Position numbers and translations under genes: made by a program | Source of the DNA: Chrysochromulina parva | Taxonomy: Eukaryota; Haptophyta; Prymnesiales; Chrysochromulinaceae | DNA: 16,758 nucleotides | Assembly: GCA_002887195.1 (NCBI GenBank) | Contig: PJAB01001160.1 | Location: 1 to 16,758 of the forward strand | Reading direction: 5' to 3' | Part shown: positions 14,859 through 16,758 of the stretch, piece after piece | Layout of the letters: each line of letters starts with the position of its first letter | Position numbering within the stretch: position 1 is the first letter of the stretch | Notes under the pieces: model-generated | Seen by the model: the letters and a program-made list of their open reading frames with translations, nothing else | Told to the model about the DNA's origin: nothing | Databases searched by the model: none

Positions 14859-15251
14859 ATGGCTCAGGGCAATGTCAATGACAAGCGCACGCTCTACGTT
14901 GGCGGCCTCGAAGAGAGCGTGACCAAGGAGACAATAGCTGCCGCATTCCGGCCCTTTGGCGAGCTCACCGATGTCAACCTGCCAATGGACGCCGCGTCGT
15001 CCAAGCACAAGGGCTTCGCGTTTGTGCAGTTTGACGACAAGGCAGATGCTGCAGAGGCGATGGACAACATGCACAATGCGGAGCTGTTCGGCCGTGTGCT
15101 GCGTGTCAACCTTGCCAAACCGGATGCCATCAAGGGCGGCCATCGCCCTGTATGGGAAAGTCAGGCTGACGAGTTCTTCAATAAGGAAGGTGCCATCGGT
15201 GGAGAGGCTCCTGAGGGTGACGACAGAGTGCGAGAGGTAGTAGGGGCCTGA
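14859..15251 (+). CDS. RRM protein matching the N-terminal half of cyclophilin PPIE/Cyp33
   Basis: 130 residues from an ATG with G at -3 and +4. One RRM fills residues about 9-86: RNP2 is L-Y-V-G-G-L and RNP1 is K-G-F-A-F-V-Q-F. The domain ends with the block E-L-F-G-R-V-L-R-V-N-L-A-K-P, followed soon by R-P-V-W, as in the spliceosomal cyclophilin PPIE (Cyp33), which binds RNA and the MLL PHD finger through this RRM. In PPIE a peptidyl-prolyl isomerase domain follows; here the frame stops about 45 residues later after an acidic tail, and no cyclophilin sequence is visible in the next 219 bp. It is either a genuine RRM-only paralogue, a gene split from its isomerase, or one whose later exon is not recognised. 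RRM call firm; PPIE relationship strong. Confidence 0.9.
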   Translation: MAQGNVNDKRTLYVGGLEESVTKETIAAAFRPFGELTDVNLPMDAASSKHKGFAFVQFDDKADAAEAMDNMHNAELFGRVLRVNLAKPDAIKGGHRPVWESQADEFFNKEGAIGGEAPEGDDRVREVVGA

Positions 15252-15470
15252 CAATTTGTGGGAGTGGGCTAGCAGTATCCTAGAGCCTTAGCACATAAAG
15301 ATACTATCTTAGAGCCGCATGGCGACCGCGCAGTTTGCCTAAAAACATGATCTCTGAGGTCGGCACCGGGCCCCATCCAAAACACAGCGGGACCAAGACT
15401 CGCTGCTCGCCGACCACGAGCGACGACGCGGCTGACGCGGATGCCCGGCCCTTGCTCCCCGTGGGCCCTT

Positions 15471-16490
15471 CTAGGCCACGTCATAGGCCATGTGCGCATA
15501 CTTGAGCGCATTGCGAGCGTCGATCGCGCTCTGGCTCATCGGCGGCGTGAGCGGCTGCACGAAGGAACGCGAGCTCTGAGGTTCACGAGCGAAGATCTCG
15601 GCGTACATGCGGGGCGCATTCTGGCGCCCCCAAGGCGGACCACGCTCGCCCAGGAGCTCGGCCATCTTGGCGTACGCATGGCGCCGATCTGCGCACGGCA
15701 CCCGATCGTTGGCGGACAGGTCAGTGTGCGTCGGAGTCGCGTTAGGGAGTCGCGCTTGCTCTTCCCTCTCTCTCGGGCGATGGTTCTGCCCGTGCGCGCC
15801 CGTACATCCCCACGCTTGGCCGAGCTCCCAAAGAAGGCCCTCGCCGACCGGCAGCGGCACTTCCTTGTTCGCGGTGCCCTCCACCTGTTCGAGCCAGTCG
15901 GCGAGCGAGAGCGCGAGAAAGTCGAGCCACTCATCGTACGTGCGGAGAGGAATCTCAAAACCGCCGAGCTCGGGACGTGCAAAGAAGCTGGGCGGTTTGT
16001 GCACGTAGACGCTCGGGTCGAGCGCCCAGGGGGCGAGGATTGTACGGTCGACGCTGTGCCGGTCGACCATGCAAAAGATCCACGCGAGCCGCTCTGCGCG
16101 CGGGCCGATGAGATCGGCAATCTCTGGTCGGTGATGGAGTGGCAGTGCAAAGCCCTGGAAGCCTTCAGTGCCGTAGATGGAGTGAAAGAGCGCCGCGTTC
16201 GTCATGTACTCGGGCGCGCCCCACGAGCGCAGCACAGACTGCACGCCGACGAGGTGGTGGTCGAAGGCCTCCTCGCCATTGTGCTTCAGCGCGGCGGGCA
16301 CGTGCTTGCGCATCTCTGAGTGCAGGATGAGGTCGCGCTCGGCCCACGCGGCGCGCTGCGACTCGGACGCATGAGCAATCAGCCGGTACGGTGTGACTGC
16401 GTAGTCCTGGGCAGCCTTCGAAAGCGCGCGCGCGGCGCCGCGCCGCGCCGCGCAGCTCATGGGACGCAGGGTCGTGTTCATTCGCAGCAT
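15471..16490 (-). CDS. DUF6817 (HD-like) protein with probable organelle targeting peptide
   Basis: 339 residues if unspliced, 300 if the proposed 117-nt intron (15689-15805) is removed. Residues 1-30 are Arg/Ala/Ser-rich without acidic residues, a typical mitochondrial or plastid presequence. Residues about 72-205 match the DUF6817 pattern as I know it: D-H-H-L-V-G-V...L-R-S-W-G-A, A-L-F-H-S-I-Y-G-T-E-G-F (His103), L-I-G-x-R-A-E-R-L, then a V-D-R element. Paired His residues recall a degenerate HD phosphohydrolase fold, but catalysis is unproven. The segment at residues 229-268 is Arg/Pro/Asn-rich and out of character; splicing it out joins A-W-G to Y-R-R-H-A-Y-A-K-M, restoring smooth helical sequence. 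The function of this family is not established to my knowledge. Divergent to the partial gene at the window end. Confidence 0.8.
   Translation of the reverse strand: MLRMNTTLRPMSCAARRGAARALSKAAQDYAVTPYRLIAHASESQRAAWAERDLILHSEMRKHVPAALKHNGEEAFDHHLVGVQSVLRSWGAPEYMTNAALFHSIYGTEGFQGFALPLHHRPEIADLIGPRAERLAWIFCMVDRHSVDRTILAPWALDPSVYVHKPPSFFARPELGGFEIPLRTYDEWLDFLALSLADWLEQVEGTANKEVPLPVGEGLLWELGQAWGCTGAHGQNHRPREREEQARLPNATPTHTDLSANDRVPCADRRHAYAKMAELLGERGPPWGRQNAPRMYAEIFAREPQSSRSFVQPLTPPMSQSAIDARNALKYAHMAYDVA
15689..15805 (-). other. Probable stop-free, in-phase intron in the DUF6817 gene
   Basis: On the minus strand the segment begins GTACGG and ends GTGCGCAG, is 117 nt (39 codons) and has no in-frame stop. 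A CTGAC branch-point-like element lies about 30 nt before the acceptor. Splicing is phase 1 and creates one tyrosine codon at the join. The peptide it would otherwise encode is low-complexity. Competing GT and AG sites exist nearby, so the exact borders are uncertain. Confidence 0.55.
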
Positions 16491-16653
16491 TTCTGCCTAT
16501 TCGGCGTCGTCTTGACAGCTGCTAGCTAGTATGTGACCAAATTCCAGAGTGTTCGTGTCCTTACTCGATAAAAAAGGAAACTATCCATTCGTTTACTCTG
16601 AGCTGCGCTTTCCGGGACTTGGTCATTCGTTGGCGCAATCGCAGGCATTTTGC
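16491..16653. promoter_or_regulatory. Probable shared promoter, DUF6817 gene / terminal partial gene
   Basis: 163 bp between divergent ATGs and visibly less GC-rich than the surrounding coding DNA, with an A-rich run in CGATAAAAAAGG at about 16566. Promoter role is inferred from the arrangement. Confidence 0.35.
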
Positions 16654-16758
16654 ATGCGCTGCTGCTCCGTCCGCCTGCTCCTCGCCGCCATGCTCGCCAC
16701 CCATCACACCGACTTCGAGTCGTTTACCAATGCGCTCGGTGCCCTTTCGAATCAGCCG
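16654..16758 (+). CDS. Start of a possible secreted or membrane protein, cut by window edge
   Basis: An ATG at 16654 opens a frame that runs 35 codons to the window end without a stop. The first residues M-R-C-C-S-V-R-L-L-L-A-A-M-L-A form a short positively charged, then hydrophobic stretch like a signal peptide, followed by a polar segment with T-D-F-E-S-F-T. Too little is visible to name a family. It would form another divergent pair with the DUF6817 gene, the same spacing as other pairs here. Confidence 0.4.
   Translation, partial: MRCCSVRLLLAAMLATHHTDFESFTNALGALSNQP

Noticed and set aside
1..16758. Bacterial operon or genomic island
   Set aside because: PyrE and deformylase are bacterial-type, but the CtIP, PPIE-type RRM, p23 and TPR genes, alternating strands and lack of ribosome-binding sites point to a nuclear genome.
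1..16758. CRISPR array, transposon or integrated virus
   Set aside because: No regularly spaced repeats, terminal inverted repeats with a transposase, reverse transcriptase or capsid gene were seen.

Overview
The window looks like nuclear DNA from a GC-rich, gene-dense, intron-poor unicellular eukaryote, most likely a flagellated alga of the haptophyte or pelagophyte kind. Eukaryotic markers are a CtIP/Sae2-type DNA-end-resection factor, the RRM half of the spliceosomal cyclophilin PPIE, a p23-like CS-domain protein, a TTC4-like TPR co-chaperone and a Lifeguard-type Bax inhibitor. A peptide deformylase implies an organelle that translates with formyl-methionine. A large repeat protein and a FAM228-like protein suggest cilia or the cytoskeleton. 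The species assignment is inference; no single gene settles it.

Layout: TTC4-like co-chaperone (+, 201-896); small one-span membrane protein (-, 1508-1987); p23-like CS protein (+, 2180-2836); peptide deformylase (-, 3042-3605); 887-residue protein with eleven C-T-F-x-P-x-I-N repeats (+, 3759-6422); CtIP/Sae2-like protein (+, 7101-7997); Bax inhibitor/Lifeguard membrane protein (-, 8743-9555); stand-alone orotate phosphoribosyltransferase (+, 9737-10417); a doubtful small ORF (+, 10619-11014); two-block leucine-rich-repeat protein (-, 11092-12948); FAM228-like protein (+, 13152-14393); RRM protein (+, 14859-15251); DUF6817 protein with a probable in-frame intron (-, 15471-16490); and the start of a probably secreted or membrane protein cut by the window edge (+, 16654 onward).

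The strongest architectural signal is that ten of the fourteen genes form five head-to-head pairs, each separated by only about 150-205 bp, so most promoters here are probably shared and bidirectional. Functionally the genes are mixed housekeeping: Hsp90/Hsp70 co-chaperones, organellar protein maturation, pyrimidine synthesis, DNA repair, RNA processing, cell-death/calcium membrane control and probable cilium or cytoskeleton parts. I see no CRISPR array, transposon, integrase, virus gene, rRNA or tRNA.

I did not find a clearly new multi-gene system. The items most worth a second look are the eleven-unit repeat protein, the very short CtIP homologue, the free-standing enterobacterial/fungal-type OPRTase, the PPIE-type RRM without its cyclophilin domain, and the stop-free intron in the DUF6817 gene. 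Several start codons below were moved to the first ATG supported by domain boundaries and context, because the longest open frames begin at TTG, CTG or GTG or run back through a neighbour.
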